Source: CAG-791 sp002449595
GTDB taxonomy: Bacteria; Bacillota; Clostridia; Lachnospirales; Lachnospiraceae
DNA length: 41,216 bases
NCBI GenBank assembly: GCA_946539855.1
Contig: CAMNHV010000016.1
Coordinates: 1-41,216, forward strand
Reading direction: 5' to 3'
Shown here: positions 18,171-26,296 of the stretch, one piece after another
Layout of the letters: each line of letters starts with the position of its first letter
Position numbering within the stretch: position 1 is the stretch's first letter
Program-made: the position numbers and the translations under genes
Notes under the pieces: model-generated
Told to the model about the DNA's origin: nothing
The model's input: the letters and a program-made list of their open reading frames with translations, nothing else
Databases searched by the model: none

Positions 18171-19523
18171 TCACTTCAGCATCGCATGCTCCCACTCATG
18201 CCCGCGATAGCGGATGAAGAAGCAGATCCCGCGGAAGATCCAGTCGATGTACATCGCGATCCAGACGCTCATCAGTCCGAGATGGAAGAAGTGCTCGATG
18301 ACGTACGCGGAGATGACGCGGAAGATCCACATGGAGAACAAGGAGACCTTCATTGTGTGGACCACGTCGCCGGCGCAGCGCATGGTGTTGCAGACGGCGA
18401 ACGCCCAGATCCAGAACAGGACCGCCATCACGTAGTAGGTCCGGCCGACGGTGATCGCCAGCGCCTGCGTCGCCTCCGTCAGGGAGAAGGCGCGCACGAT
18501 CATCGGCGTCGCAAACCAGCAGGCGGTGCACAGCACGATGAGGCAGATCTCCGAGAGAATGCAGAGCTTGCGCGTGTAGTAGCGCACCTGCACGAAATCG
18601 CCGGCGCCGACGCAGACGCTGCAGACCGACACGATCGCGAGGTTGATCGCCGCGGAGGGCAGCTGCGCGACCGAGGAGACGATGTTGCACACCTGGTTGG
18701 CGGCGATCGCGCTGGTCCCGAAGGTCGAGATCAGCGAGAGAAGCAGGATCTTGCCCAGCTGGAACAGGCTGTTTTCCAGGCCGTTCGGCACGCCGATGAA
18801 CAGGATGCGCTTCAGGAGGCCGAAATCGGGCTTCCATGTGATATAGCCGCGGAACGTGATCGGGCGCTTGTCGTTCATGAGCAGCGCGAACGCGATCACC
18901 GCGGAGACTGTCCTTGAGACTGTTGTGGAGATGGCCGCGCCGGCGACGCCCATATGGAAGACGTAGATCAGCAGCGCGTTGCCGAACAGGTTGATCAGGT
19001 TCATCAGGAGGGAGATCAGCATTGTCTCCCGACTCTGGCTCATCGCGCGCAGAAGCCCCGCGCAGCTGCTGTAGATCGCAAGAGGAAAGATCGACACGCC
19101 GGTGATGACGAGATAGGTGTTCGCACTCTGCATGACGTCCGGCTCGACTGCGCCGAACACATGGCTCATGATCGGCCCGCGCAGCCCGATCAGGATCACG
19201 ACGAGCACTGCGGAGAAAAACGCTGAGAACAGGATCAGCTGCCATCCAGCCCGGGAGGCGTGATGCTTGTGCTTCTGCCCGAGATAGTGTCCCGCGACCA
19301 CCGCGCCGCCGGTGCCGAGCGCCGCCATGAAGTTGATCACTAGGATCGTGATATTGTCCACGAGGGAGACGCCGGAGACCGCCGCCTCGCCGCTGCCGGA
19401 GATCATGATCGTGTCCAGCATGCCGACGAAGATCGCGAGAAACTGCTCCACGACGAGCGGCCAGATCAGCTTTCGGAGATCCGCGTTACTGTAAAGATAC
19501 TGTTTTGGTTCTGCCTGTTCCAT
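18171..19523 (-). CDS. MATE-family multidrug/toxin efflux transporter
   Basis: A 450-residue membrane protein with about twelve hydrophobic segments in two similar halves, typical of MATE transporters (NorM/DinF type). Family-like stretches include LRKLIWPLVVEQFLAIFVGMLDTIMIS in the first helix and NLFGNALLIYVFHMGVAGAAIST at the end of the first half. It probably exports cationic compounds using a sodium or proton gradient; substrates are unknown. The frame is open further upstream, but the ATG at 19523 has an AAGAAGGG ribosome site. The HRDC gene lies upstream on the same strand, separated by a terminator. Confidence 0.88.
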   Translation of the reverse strand: MEQAEPKQYLYSNADLRKLIWPLVVEQFLAIFVGMLDTIMISGSGEAAVSGVSLVDNITILVINFMAALGTGGAVVAGHYLGQKHKHHASRAGWQLILFSAFFSAVLVVILIGLRGPIMSHVFGAVEPDVMQSANTYLVITGVSIFPLAIYSSCAGLLRAMSQSRETMLISLLMNLINLFGNALLIYVFHMGVAGAAISTTVSRTVSAVIAFALLMNDKRPITFRGYITWKPDFGLLKRILFIGVPNGLENSLFQLGKILLLSLISTFGTSAIAANQVCNIVSSVAQLPSAAINLAIVSVCSVCVGAGDFVQVRYYTRKLCILSEICLIVLCTACWFATPMIVRAFSLTEATQALAITVGRTYYVMAVLFWIWAFAVCNTMRCAGDVVHTMKVSLFSMWIFRVISAYVIEHFFHLGLMSVWIAMYIDWIFRGICFFIRYRGHEWEHAMLK

Positions 19524-19602
19524 CAGGACCCTTCTTTCCGCCTCAGTATGTTTTTCCGGTTTACAAATTACAAGAATACCACTCTTCCGGACAAAAACAA
19601 TG

Positions 19603-19632
19603 CGCGGAATGGCCAAAAAAAGCCATTCCGCG
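19603..19632 (-). terminator. Terminator of the HRDC-domain gene
   Basis: CGCGGAATGGC (19603-19613) pairs perfectly with GCCATTCCGCG (19622-19632). Read on the minus strand, the hairpin is followed by CATTGTTTTTG, a T-rich tract suited to ending the gene at 19689. Confidence 0.7.
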
Positions 19633-19645
19633 AGTGCGTTTTCTT

Positions 19646-19705
19646 ACACAGCTTTACACTACACAGCTTTGCACTACGCTGCTTTGCACTACACAGCTTT
19701 GCTCT
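19646..19705. repeat. Four 15-bp tandem repeats at the HRDC gene 3' end
   Basis: Units of ACACAGCTTTGCACT type start at 19646, 19661, 19676 and 19691. The last unit runs into the coding region, so the final residues of the HRDC protein and its stop codon lie in repeat DNA. Every unit carries a stop codon in the same minus-strand frame. Confidence 0.8.
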
Positions 19706-20207
19706 GTCCGGCGTCGCAGTCCCGGATCAGCGCGAGAAACTTTTCTCCGTATTTTGCCGAATTGACCGCGCCGACGCCGTAGAGATCCCGGAGCGCCTCC
19801 ACGGAATCCGGCCGGTGCAGGCACATCTCCAGAAGCGTGCGGTTGCTGAAGACGACGTACTGCGGGATCCCCTGCTCCTCCGCGAGGTCCCTCCGCGCAG
19901 CGCGCAGCACTTCATACAGTTCCCGGTCGTCCGGCGCCTCGAGCTGCTCCAGGCAGTACTTTGTGGAATAGACCTTTCTGGGCGGCTTTTCTTCCGATTC
20001 GATCTCCGGGAGAACGAAGCCGCGGACGTTCGTCTCAAACAGGCCGAGAAACAGGTCGAAATCCTCCGGCTCACCGACCCGCGAGATGTCGTCGCGGAGC
20101 ATCGCCTCATCGACGATGACGAGTCGCTCGGGGAGAAAGCCGGGCCTGTCGGCCTCCTCTGTTTTTTCATACATGATACATCTGTAGCCAGCTGTCTTAT
20201 AACTCAT
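19689..20207 (-). CDS. HRDC-domain protein
   Basis: A 172-residue protein. The N-terminal half (residues 1-85) is acidic and of no recognised family. The C-terminal half, from about LYEVLRAARRDLAEEQ, has the pattern of an HRDC domain: helices with GIPQYVVFSNRTLLEMC, then RPDSVEALRDLYGVGAVNSAKYGEKFLALI. HRDC domains bind nucleic acid and normally sit at the C terminus of RecQ helicases or RNase D; here there is no helicase or nuclease part. AAAGGAG six bases before the ATG at 20207 fixes the start. The end of the gene lies in a 15-bp repeat. Role unknown, probably DNA or RNA binding. Confidence 0.78.
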   Translation of the reverse strand: MSYKTAGYRCIMYEKTEEADRPGFLPERLVIVDEAMLRDDISRVGEPEDFDLFLGLFETNVRGFVLPEIESEEKPPRKVYSTKYCLEQLEAPDDRELYEVLRAARRDLAEEQGIPQYVVFSNRTLLEMCLHRPDSVEALRDLYGVGAVNSAKYGEKFLALIRDCDAGQSKAV

Positions 20208-20402
20208 ATGTGCTCCTTTCCGGCCGCGCGCGTACAAAAAGACGCCGGGCCGATGCCCTGTCATTGTGTGATCTTATGTCACCAAGCTGTACTGTGCCCG
20301 ATCCGGGCAAGAGTGGTTCAGATGAGTCAGACAGCACGGCCGTGTTCGTAGCCGTGTGTAATCATTCTGAAGTGAGGGAGACCGGATGTCAATCCCCTCA
20401 TG

Positions 20403-20472
20403 ATCATTAAACCATTGTTTAATCATTCTTTAATGAACCATCAATTTTGCTTTCATGAACGTCCTCTATGAT
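20403..20472 (+). promoter_or_regulatory. Candidate OmpR-type response-regulator box and promoter
   Basis: TTTAAT occurs at 20418-20423 and again at 20429-20434, an 11-bp direct-repeat spacing typical of OmpR/PhoB-type regulators, with an inverted ATTAAA copy just before. TATGAT at 20467-20472 could be the -10 box, with a poor -35 (TTTTGC, 20445-20450), as expected for an activated promoter. The remaining bases of 20208-20569 show no gene. Confidence 0.45.
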
Positions 20473-20569
20473 TACATCATGCAAAACAAAAACAGCGGCA
20501 CACAAGACAGCAAGAAATGAGATGCCGCGCAAGAAAAAACAATATATGATGAGAAAAGGAGAGAATACC

Positions 20570-21136
20570 ATGGAAAACTTCGAAAAGGTTGAGAAGATCG
20601 TTGAAAAGACCGGCGTCACTTACGAAGACGCGAAAGCAGCCCTTGAGCAGAGCGGCGGAGACCTCCTCGACGCGATCATCGCGCTGGAGAAGCAGGGCAA
20701 GATCGGCGAGCCCCGGACGGCATACTACTCCACCGGCGACGCGCTCGGCAGGGAGGCGGCCGGCGGCAGCGACGTCCTGACCGGCGAAGTCGTGGACGGC
20801 GCGGGCAACCGCAGCACCGGTAAGAAAGAGAGAACGGGCTGGGAGAACTTCAAGAAAGAGTGCAAAAGGCTCCTGGACATCGCGCTGAGGACGAAGTTCA
20901 TCGTCGAGCGCCGCGGTGAAGAGCTGATCGCGATCCCGACGCTGGCCCTCATCATTCTCATGTTCGTCACATTCTGGACGATCCTGGTCCTGATGGTCGT
21001 CGGCCTGTTCTTCGGATGCAAGTACCATTTCGAGCACCCCGGCAAGGCCGCGGAAGCAGTCAACGAAGTATTTGAGAAGGCGGCGGAGACCGCCGAGGAC
21101 ATCAAGAGGGATTTCAGTAATAACGATCAGAACTGA
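20570..21136 (+). CDS. UBA-like/DUF4342 membrane protein
   Basis: A 188-residue protein. Residues 1-45 resemble a UBA/TS-N three-helix domain (VEKIVEKTGVTYEDAKAALE, then GGDLLDAIIALE), the fold used in EF-Ts. A Gly-rich linker follows. Residues about 90-115 are basic (KKECKRLLDIALRTKFIVERR), and one long hydrophobic segment lies at about residues 120-148, with an acidic tail beyond. DUF4342-type proteins have this layout and no known function. AAAGGAGAG before the ATG at 20570 supports the start. It lies 50 bases before the response regulator and probably shares its transcript, so a link to envelope sensing is likely but not shown. Confidence 0.75.
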   Translation: MENFEKVEKIVEKTGVTYEDAKAALEQSGGDLLDAIIALEKQGKIGEPRTAYYSTGDALGREAAGGSDVLTGEVVDGAGNRSTGKKERTGWENFKKECKRLLDIALRTKFIVERRGEELIAIPTLALIILMFVTFWTILVLMVVGLFFGCKYHFEHPGKAAEAVNEVFEKAAETAEDIKRDFSNNDQN

Positions 21137-21186
21137 TCGGGGAAAAGGTTTATCGACCGGATCCGGTGTCCTCAAACACAGGAAAC

Positions 21187-21924
21187 ATGAGCAGAATACT
21201 GATCATTGAAGATGAGACGAAGATCGCGCGGTTCGTGGAGCTTGAGCTCAGGCACGAGGGCTACGAGACCGCGAAGGAAGAAGACGGAAGGGCCGGCCTC
21301 GAGCGGGCCCTCTCCGAGGATTTCGACCTGATCCTGCTGGACGTGATGCTGCCGGGACTAAACGGCATAGAGGTGCTGCGGCGCCTCCGCCAGCAAAAGA
21401 GCGTTCCGGTCATCCTGCTGACGGCGAGGGATGCGGTGATGGATAAGGTGTCCGGCCTCGACGCCGGCGCCGACGACTACATCACCAAGCCGTTCGCGAT
21501 CGAGGAATTGCTCGCCCGGATCCGCGTCGCGCTTAAGCGCACGCAGTCCGCGGGACCGGCGCAGATGCAGACGAAGCGCATCAGCGTCACGCGGCAAGAG
21601 AACGTCGCGGCCGGGACGGAGAAGGAACCCGCGACGCACGAGATCGTGCTCGACGAGGACCGGCACGAGGTCACGGTGGACGGCGCCGCCGTCTATCTCA
21701 CCAACCATGAATTTGTACTTCTGCAGGTACTCCTGGAGAACAGGAACATCGTGCTTGACCGCGCGAAGCTGATCAACCGGGTCTGCGGATTTGACTATGT
21801 CGGCGAGACGAACGTCATCGACGTCTACGTGCGCTACCTTCGCTCCAAGATCGACGATCCCTTCCGGATCCGCCTGATCGAGACGGTGCGCGGCGTCGGA
21901 TACGTGATCCGGGATCCCGCCTGA
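21187..21924 (+). CDS. OmpR/PhoB-family response regulator
   Basis: A 245-residue two-domain regulator. The receiver domain shows the acidic pocket (IIEDE), phospho-acceptor Asp52 (LLDVMLPG), Thr80 and Lys101 (TKPF). The C-terminal winged helix includes LTNHEFVLLQVLLENRN and DVYVRYLRSKID. A linker with several charged residues joins them. It is phosphorylated by the kinase encoded just downstream and binds DNA; the 11-bp TTTAAT repeat at 20418 is a candidate target. AGGA at 21180-21183 precedes the ATG at 21187. The last codons are duplicated downstream. Confidence 0.93.
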   Translation: MSRILIIEDETKIARFVELELRHEGYETAKEEDGRAGLERALSEDFDLILLDVMLPGLNGIEVLRRLRQQKSVPVILLTARDAVMDKVSGLDAGADDYITKPFAIEELLARIRVALKRTQSAGPAQMQTKRISVTRQENVAAGTEKEPATHEIVLDEDRHEVTVDGAAVYLTNHEFVLLQVLLENRNIVLDRAKLINRVCGFDYVGETNVIDVYVRYLRSKIDDPFRIRLIETVRGVGYVIRDPA

Positions 21925-22008
21925 ACCCTGCGCGGGAAGTGCGGAAACCGGCGTCGGATACGTGATCCGGGATCCTGCTTGAGCCCTGCACGGGGAGTGC
22001 GGAATCCG
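21893..22008. repeat. 58-bp tandem duplication over the response regulator 3' end
   Basis: The sequence beginning GCGTCGGATACGTGATCCGG at 21893 recurs at 21951 with few differences, a period of 58. The first copy codes for the last residues and stop of the response regulator; the second is noncoding. It looks like a recent local duplication by slipped replication. Confidence 0.85.
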
Positions 22009-22041
22009 GCGGCGTGACAAAAGCCGGCGAGGATGACATCA

Positions 22042-23463
22042 ATGGGAAAAACCGGAGAAGAAAAAAAGAACAGGAGATTCCGGGACTCCAAGCGCGCGAA
22101 GTCGATCGCCCGCAGGATCCACAGATCCGTCTGGTTCGGCAAGCTGTGGGACTACCTGGTGCTCGACGTCGTCGCGGCGGCGATGCTGATCGCCATCTTT
22201 ATTTTGAGCTGCAATGGGTTTACCCTTCGGAATGCGGATCTCAAAAAGGTAGGAGAAGGCACGCAGAACGCGGAGATCGTCGGGACGGATTACGACAGCC
22301 TCGCGCTGCGGATCATCTATGAAGACGGCTCGCAGAAGGATTTCCCGATCCGCTCGATCGGGGACAACGCGGTGCCGGTCTTCCTCGTAATCTTCGGGAT
22401 CCAGGGAATCGACCTGCTGTTTTTCGCTCTGGACGGAGGAAAGTACCGTAGATTCCTGCGCCCGATGGATGAGCTCGCGCAGCGCGCGGAGGCGCTCAGC
22501 GCGATCTCGCTCGACACCACGAAATTCGAGAGCCTGGAGCAGGCGATCCGCCACGCCGCGTCGGAGAACGAGGACCTGAACGACCTCGGCATGGGCGACC
22601 TGCGGATCTCGACGGGCGACGACGAGCTGCGGAGCATCGAGACTGCGATCAACAACCTCCTCTACCGCATGCAGGAGGGCTACCGGCAGCAGGTGCGCTT
22701 CGTCTCGGACGCCTCGCACGAACTGCGCACGCCGATCGCGGTCATACAGGGCTACGCCGACCTCCTCGCACGCTGGGGCAAGGACGACCCGGAGATCCTG
22801 CAGGAGGGCATCACTTCAATCCGGGCGGAGTCGGAGCACATGAAGGAACTGGTCGAGCAGCTGCTCTTCCTCGCGCGCGGCGACAGCGGCAGGAACGTGC
22901 TGCAGAAGACGACGATCGACGTCTGCGGCCTGATGGAAGAGGTCTGCGACGAGTCATCCATGATCGATCCGGATCACGAGTACGTCCTCGACCTTCCGAT
23001 GGAACAGGCCAAGGCGGGCGAAGGGGAAGCCGCGGGCAGCGCTCCCGTGCATGCCTGGATCTACGGCGATCCCGCGATGATCAAGCAGTCGGCCCGGATC
23101 TTCCTGCAGAACGCGATGAAGTACTCGGGGAAGGGCGACCGCATCCGCATCGGCGTCCGCACCGACGGGAAAAACGTCTCCTACCTGATCCAGGATGAGG
23201 GCATCGGTATGGTTTCCGCGGACATCGCCCACATCTTCGAGCGGTTCTACCGCTCCGACGAGGCGAGGGGATCCGCGACGGGCGGCACAGGCCTCGGCCT
23301 CGCGATCGCAAAGTGGATCATCGACGCGCACGACGGCACGATCGACGTCGTATCCAGGCAGGATTTCGGAACCCGTTTTACCATAAATTTCAAAGCAGTC
23401 GCTCCGCCGTCGGAGGATACGCAGAAGCACAGCGAAGCGGAAGCGCCGGCGGAAGAAGCCTGA
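22042..23463 (+). CDS. Sensor histidine kinase
   Basis: A 473-residue kinase. A basic N terminus is followed by two membrane segments (about residues 38-58 and 110-130) that bracket a short extracellular loop of about 50 residues. Then come a HAMP-like linker (PMDELAQRAEALSAI), the HisKA domain with His226 in SDASHELRTPIAVI, and an ATPase domain with N, G1 and G2 boxes (FLQNAMKYSG, IQDEGIGM, GGTGLGLAIAKWI). The small sensor loop suggests detection of a membrane or cell-wall signal. GCGAGG at 22027-22032 favours the ATG at 22042 over that at 22033. It is the partner of the upstream response regulator. Confidence 0.92.
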   Translation: MGKTGEEKKNRRFRDSKRAKSIARRIHRSVWFGKLWDYLVLDVVAAAMLIAIFILSCNGFTLRNADLKKVGEGTQNAEIVGTDYDSLALRIIYEDGSQKDFPIRSIGDNAVPVFLVIFGIQGIDLLFFALDGGKYRRFLRPMDELAQRAEALSAISLDTTKFESLEQAIRHAASENEDLNDLGMGDLRISTGDDELRSIETAINNLLYRMQEGYRQQVRFVSDASHELRTPIAVIQGYADLLARWGKDDPEILQEGITSIRAESEHMKELVEQLLFLARGDSGRNVLQKTTIDVCGLMEEVCDESSMIDPDHEYVLDLPMEQAKAGEGEAAGSAPVHAWIYGDPAMIKQSARIFLQNAMKYSGKGDRIRIGVRTDGKNVSYLIQDEGIGMVSADIAHIFERFYRSDEARGSATGGTGLGLAIAKWIIDAHDGTIDVVSRQDFGTRFTINFKAVAPPSEDTQKHSEAEAPAEEA

Positions 23464-23527
23464 CGATCACACAAACAGAAACCGCGCGGACACGGCTGCC
23501 GGTTGTTTCGGAATTGATACAGGGGTG

Positions 23528-23536
23528 TGTTATACT
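23528..23536 (+). promoter_or_regulatory. Extended -10 promoter for ddl
   Basis: TGTTATACT at 23528-23536 fits an extended -10 element (TGn-TATACT). No good -35 is visible 17 bases upstream. Confidence 0.4.
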
Positions 23537-23677
23537 CTAGAGAGTTATGACATGCCCTTTTCTGATGCATGGAATAATTGACGGACAGATCGAACAGTAT
23601 GATACGAGGTGACCCGGAGAGCCCGGGAGAAAGGAAAAATCCAGTCACCATCACCGATGACTGGAGTATACGTGAAT

Positions 23678-24754
23678 ATGAAGATAGTCGTTCTCTGCGG
23701 TGGCCTGTCCACCGAGCGCAAAATATCGTTTTCTTCCGGCACGAAAGTCTGCACCGCGCTCCGCAGCCGCGGCCATCAGGCGGTGCTGGTGGACCTGTTT
23801 CTCGGCCTTGAGAATGAGGCGCAGGAATTCCGGGATGCGCCGGAAAAGCTTTTTGACAAGCTTCCCGAACTGAAGCCTGTCGTGTTCGACGGCAAGGAGC
23901 CAGACCTCGAAGAGGTCAAGGCGTCCAGAAAATACCGCAGCGCTTCCCTGTTCGGGGAAGGCGTCCTCCAGATCTGCGCGAAGGCGGACATCGTATTCAT
24001 GGGCCTTCACGGCATGAACGGCGAGGACGGCCGCGTGCAGGCGGTCTTCGACACGCTCGGGATCCGTTACACCGGCTCCGGCTACCTCGGCGCCGCGATG
24101 ACGATGGACAAGATGGTCACCAAGCAGATGATGCGCCAGTACGGCGTCCGGATGCCCGCGTGGCAGTACTACCGCTACGTGGACGCGAAGAATGAGAAGG
24201 AGATCGAGGAGATCGCCGCGAAGAGCACCGTCCCCTGCGTCGTCAAGACGCCCACCGGCGGCTCGTCCGTCGGCGTCTACATCGTGAAGGAGGAGGCACA
24301 GCTCATCCCCGCGATCCGCGCGGCGCTTCGCTTTGACAACGATATCCTCGTCGAGGAATACATTGAGGGCCGGGAGCTGACCTGCGCGGTGCTGCTGGAC
24401 CGCGCGCTGCCTTCGGTCGAGATCGTGCCGAAGACGAGATTCTACGATTACTCCAACAAATACGAGGCGGGCGCCTCCGACGAGATCTGCCCCGCGCCGG
24501 TCGATCCGGAAGTGGAGAAGGAGATGGGCGACACCGCGCTCCTCGTGCACAACGCGATGTGCCTGAAGACTTACTCGAGATGCGATTTCATTCTCGACAA
24601 AAAAGGACAGCTCTACTTCCTCGAAGTCAACACGCTGCCCGGCATGACGCCGACGAGCCTCGTGCCGCAGGAAGCCGCGGCGGTCGGCATCTCTTATGAG
24701 GAACTGTGCGAGACGATCGTCCGCGACGGTCTGGATCGCGCGCCGCTCATCTGA
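23678..24754 (+). CDS. ddl: D-alanine--D-alanine ligase
   Basis: A 358-residue ATP-grasp enzyme. It starts with VVLCGGLSTERKISFSSG and contains GLHGMNGEDGRVQ, the ATP-binding TPTGGSSVGVYIVK loop, FYDYSNKYEAG with the Lys-Tyr pair in the omega loop, and the metal-binding end FLEVNTLPGMTPTSL. The Tyr in this loop points to D-Ala-D-Ala and not D-Ala-D-lactate synthesis. The product is the substrate of MurF, encoded 29 bases downstream, giving a compact wall-precursor pair. The frame is open from 23609, but the family's N terminus begins at the ATG at 23678; its ribosome site (TGGAG) is weak and spaced widely. Confidence 0.93.
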   Translation: MKIVVLCGGLSTERKISFSSGTKVCTALRSRGHQAVLVDLFLGLENEAQEFRDAPEKLFDKLPELKPVVFDGKEPDLEEVKASRKYRSASLFGEGVLQICAKADIVFMGLHGMNGEDGRVQAVFDTLGIRYTGSGYLGAAMTMDKMVTKQMMRQYGVRMPAWQYYRYVDAKNEKEIEEIAAKSTVPCVVKTPTGGSSVGVYIVKEEAQLIPAIRAALRFDNDILVEEYIEGRELTCAVLLDRALPSVEIVPKTRFYDYSNKYEAGASDEICPAPVDPEVEKEMGDTALLVHNAMCLKTYSRCDFILDKKGQLYFLEVNTLPGMTPTSLVPQEAAAVGISYEELCETIVRDGLDRAPLI

Positions 24755-24783
24755 ATTATTTAGATTTCGAAGGGAAAAGGATC

Positions 24784-26211
24784 ATGGAAGCGATCACATT
24801 AAGAGAACTGATGGAAGCGACCGGAGGAAAGCTCTGCGGGGAGTTTAACGACCTCGACGTGCAGATCACCGGCGCGGAATCCGACAACCGGAAGATCGTG
24901 GCGGGCGACGTCTTCTTCGCGTTTCCGGGAGAGAAGGCGGACGGACACCGCTTCGCGGGCGCGGCTCTTGAGGCCGGAGCAGTCGGCTGCGTGATCTCCA
25001 AAGAGCCGGAGAGCTTCATCGACGGCAAGTTCTATCTCATGGTGGAGGACACGATCCTCGCGTACGGCGACCTCGCAAGATACTACAGAAGCAAATTCAA
25101 CATTCCTGTCATCGGCGTGACCGGATCGGTCGGAAAGACGACGACGAAGGACATGATCGCCTCCGTGCTCGCGCAGAAGTACAACACGCTGAAGACGGAA
25201 GGCAATTTCAACAACAACATCGGCCTTCCGCGCACGATCCTTCGCATCACGAGTGAGACGCAGATCGCGGTGATCGAGATGGGCATGAACCACTTCGGTG
25301 AGATCGACTACCTGGCCGGAATCGCACGCCCGGACGCGGCGGTCATCACGAACGTCGGTGATGCGCACATCGGGAACCTCGGCAGCAGGCAGGGCATCTT
25401 CCAGGCAAAGAGCGAGATCTTCAATGGCCTGAAGGAAGGCGGCTACGCGGTGATGAACGCGGATGACGAGTACCTGCGGCAGCTGAAGGACGACGGGGAG
25501 AAGCTGGAGAAATTCCGCTTCACCTGGGTCGGAGAGGCGGACGATTCCTCGTTCCGCGCGATTCAGATCGACGACAGCGGTGCGGACGGCATGAGCTTCA
25601 CGATGCGCGACAACACGGATGCGGAGTACAGGGTGGAGGTCCCGACACCGGGACGCCACATGATCTATCCTGCGGCGACGGCAGCGGCGATCGGAACTTA
25701 CTTCGGCCTGACACCGGAGCAGATTACGGAGGGTATCCGCAGCTACGTCCCGACGAAGATGCGCATGGAGACGCTGCACCTGCCGGGAAATATCACGGTC
25801 TTCAACGACACGTACAACGCGAATCCGCAGTCCATGAAGGCGGGGCTGCAGACGCTTTCCCGTGCGGACGCGGACAGAAAGATAGCGATCGTCGGTGATA
25901 TGGGCGAACTCGGAGAAGAGGAGGAGCGGCTTCACCGCGAGGTCGGCAAATTCGCTGCGCAGCTTCCGATCGATATGATGATCACAGTCGGCGCGGCCTC
26001 CAAGGCAATTGCGGAAGAGGCGGCAGCAGGCATTCGGGACGTCCGTCCCTGCGGGGATAAAGAAGAGGCGAAGGCGATCCTTCGGGAGATCCTCGCGAAG
26101 GACAGTGAGGATCAGGGCAGTATTGCTTTTCTCTGCAAAGCGAGCAGATTTATGGCGCTGGAGGAACTTACGGCCGAGATCAGAGCGATCGCGGAAGGGG
26201 CGAATAACTGA
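24784..26211 (+). CDS. murF: UDP-N-acetylmuramoyl-tripeptide--D-alanyl-D-alanine ligase
   Basis: A 475-residue Mur ligase, the usual size for MurF. An N-terminal UDP-binding domain (DNRKIVAGDVFFAFPGEKADGH) is followed by the ATP-binding loop GSVGKTT at residues 114-120, the TEGNFNNNIGLP motif, EMGMNHFGEI, a central ATPase domain and a C-terminal domain with NDTYNANPQSM, all diagnostic for MurF. It adds D-Ala-D-Ala to the UDP-MurNAc-tripeptide in the cytoplasm. The ATG at 24784 follows AAAAGG. It lies directly behind ddl. Confidence 0.95.
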   Translation: MEAITLRELMEATGGKLCGEFNDLDVQITGAESDNRKIVAGDVFFAFPGEKADGHRFAGAALEAGAVGCVISKEPESFIDGKFYLMVEDTILAYGDLARYYRSKFNIPVIGVTGSVGKTTTKDMIASVLAQKYNTLKTEGNFNNNIGLPRTILRITSETQIAVIEMGMNHFGEIDYLAGIARPDAAVITNVGDAHIGNLGSRQGIFQAKSEIFNGLKEGGYAVMNADDEYLRQLKDDGEKLEKFRFTWVGEADDSSFRAIQIDDSGADGMSFTMRDNTDAEYRVEVPTPGRHMIYPAATAAAIGTYFGLTPEQITEGIRSYVPTKMRMETLHLPGNITVFNDTYNANPQSMKAGLQTLSRADADRKIAIVGDMGELGEEEERLHREVGKFAAQLPIDMMITVGAASKAIAEEAAAGIRDVRPCGDKEEAKAILREILAKDSEDQGSIAFLCKASRFMALEELTAEIRAIAEGANN

Positions 26212-26296
26212 AAAGCTGTCAGAATCAGAGAAATCGCGGATCACAGCACTGTACAGATCGATCGCAGCAGTGGTGAACAACTATGCGAAGGTTCGA

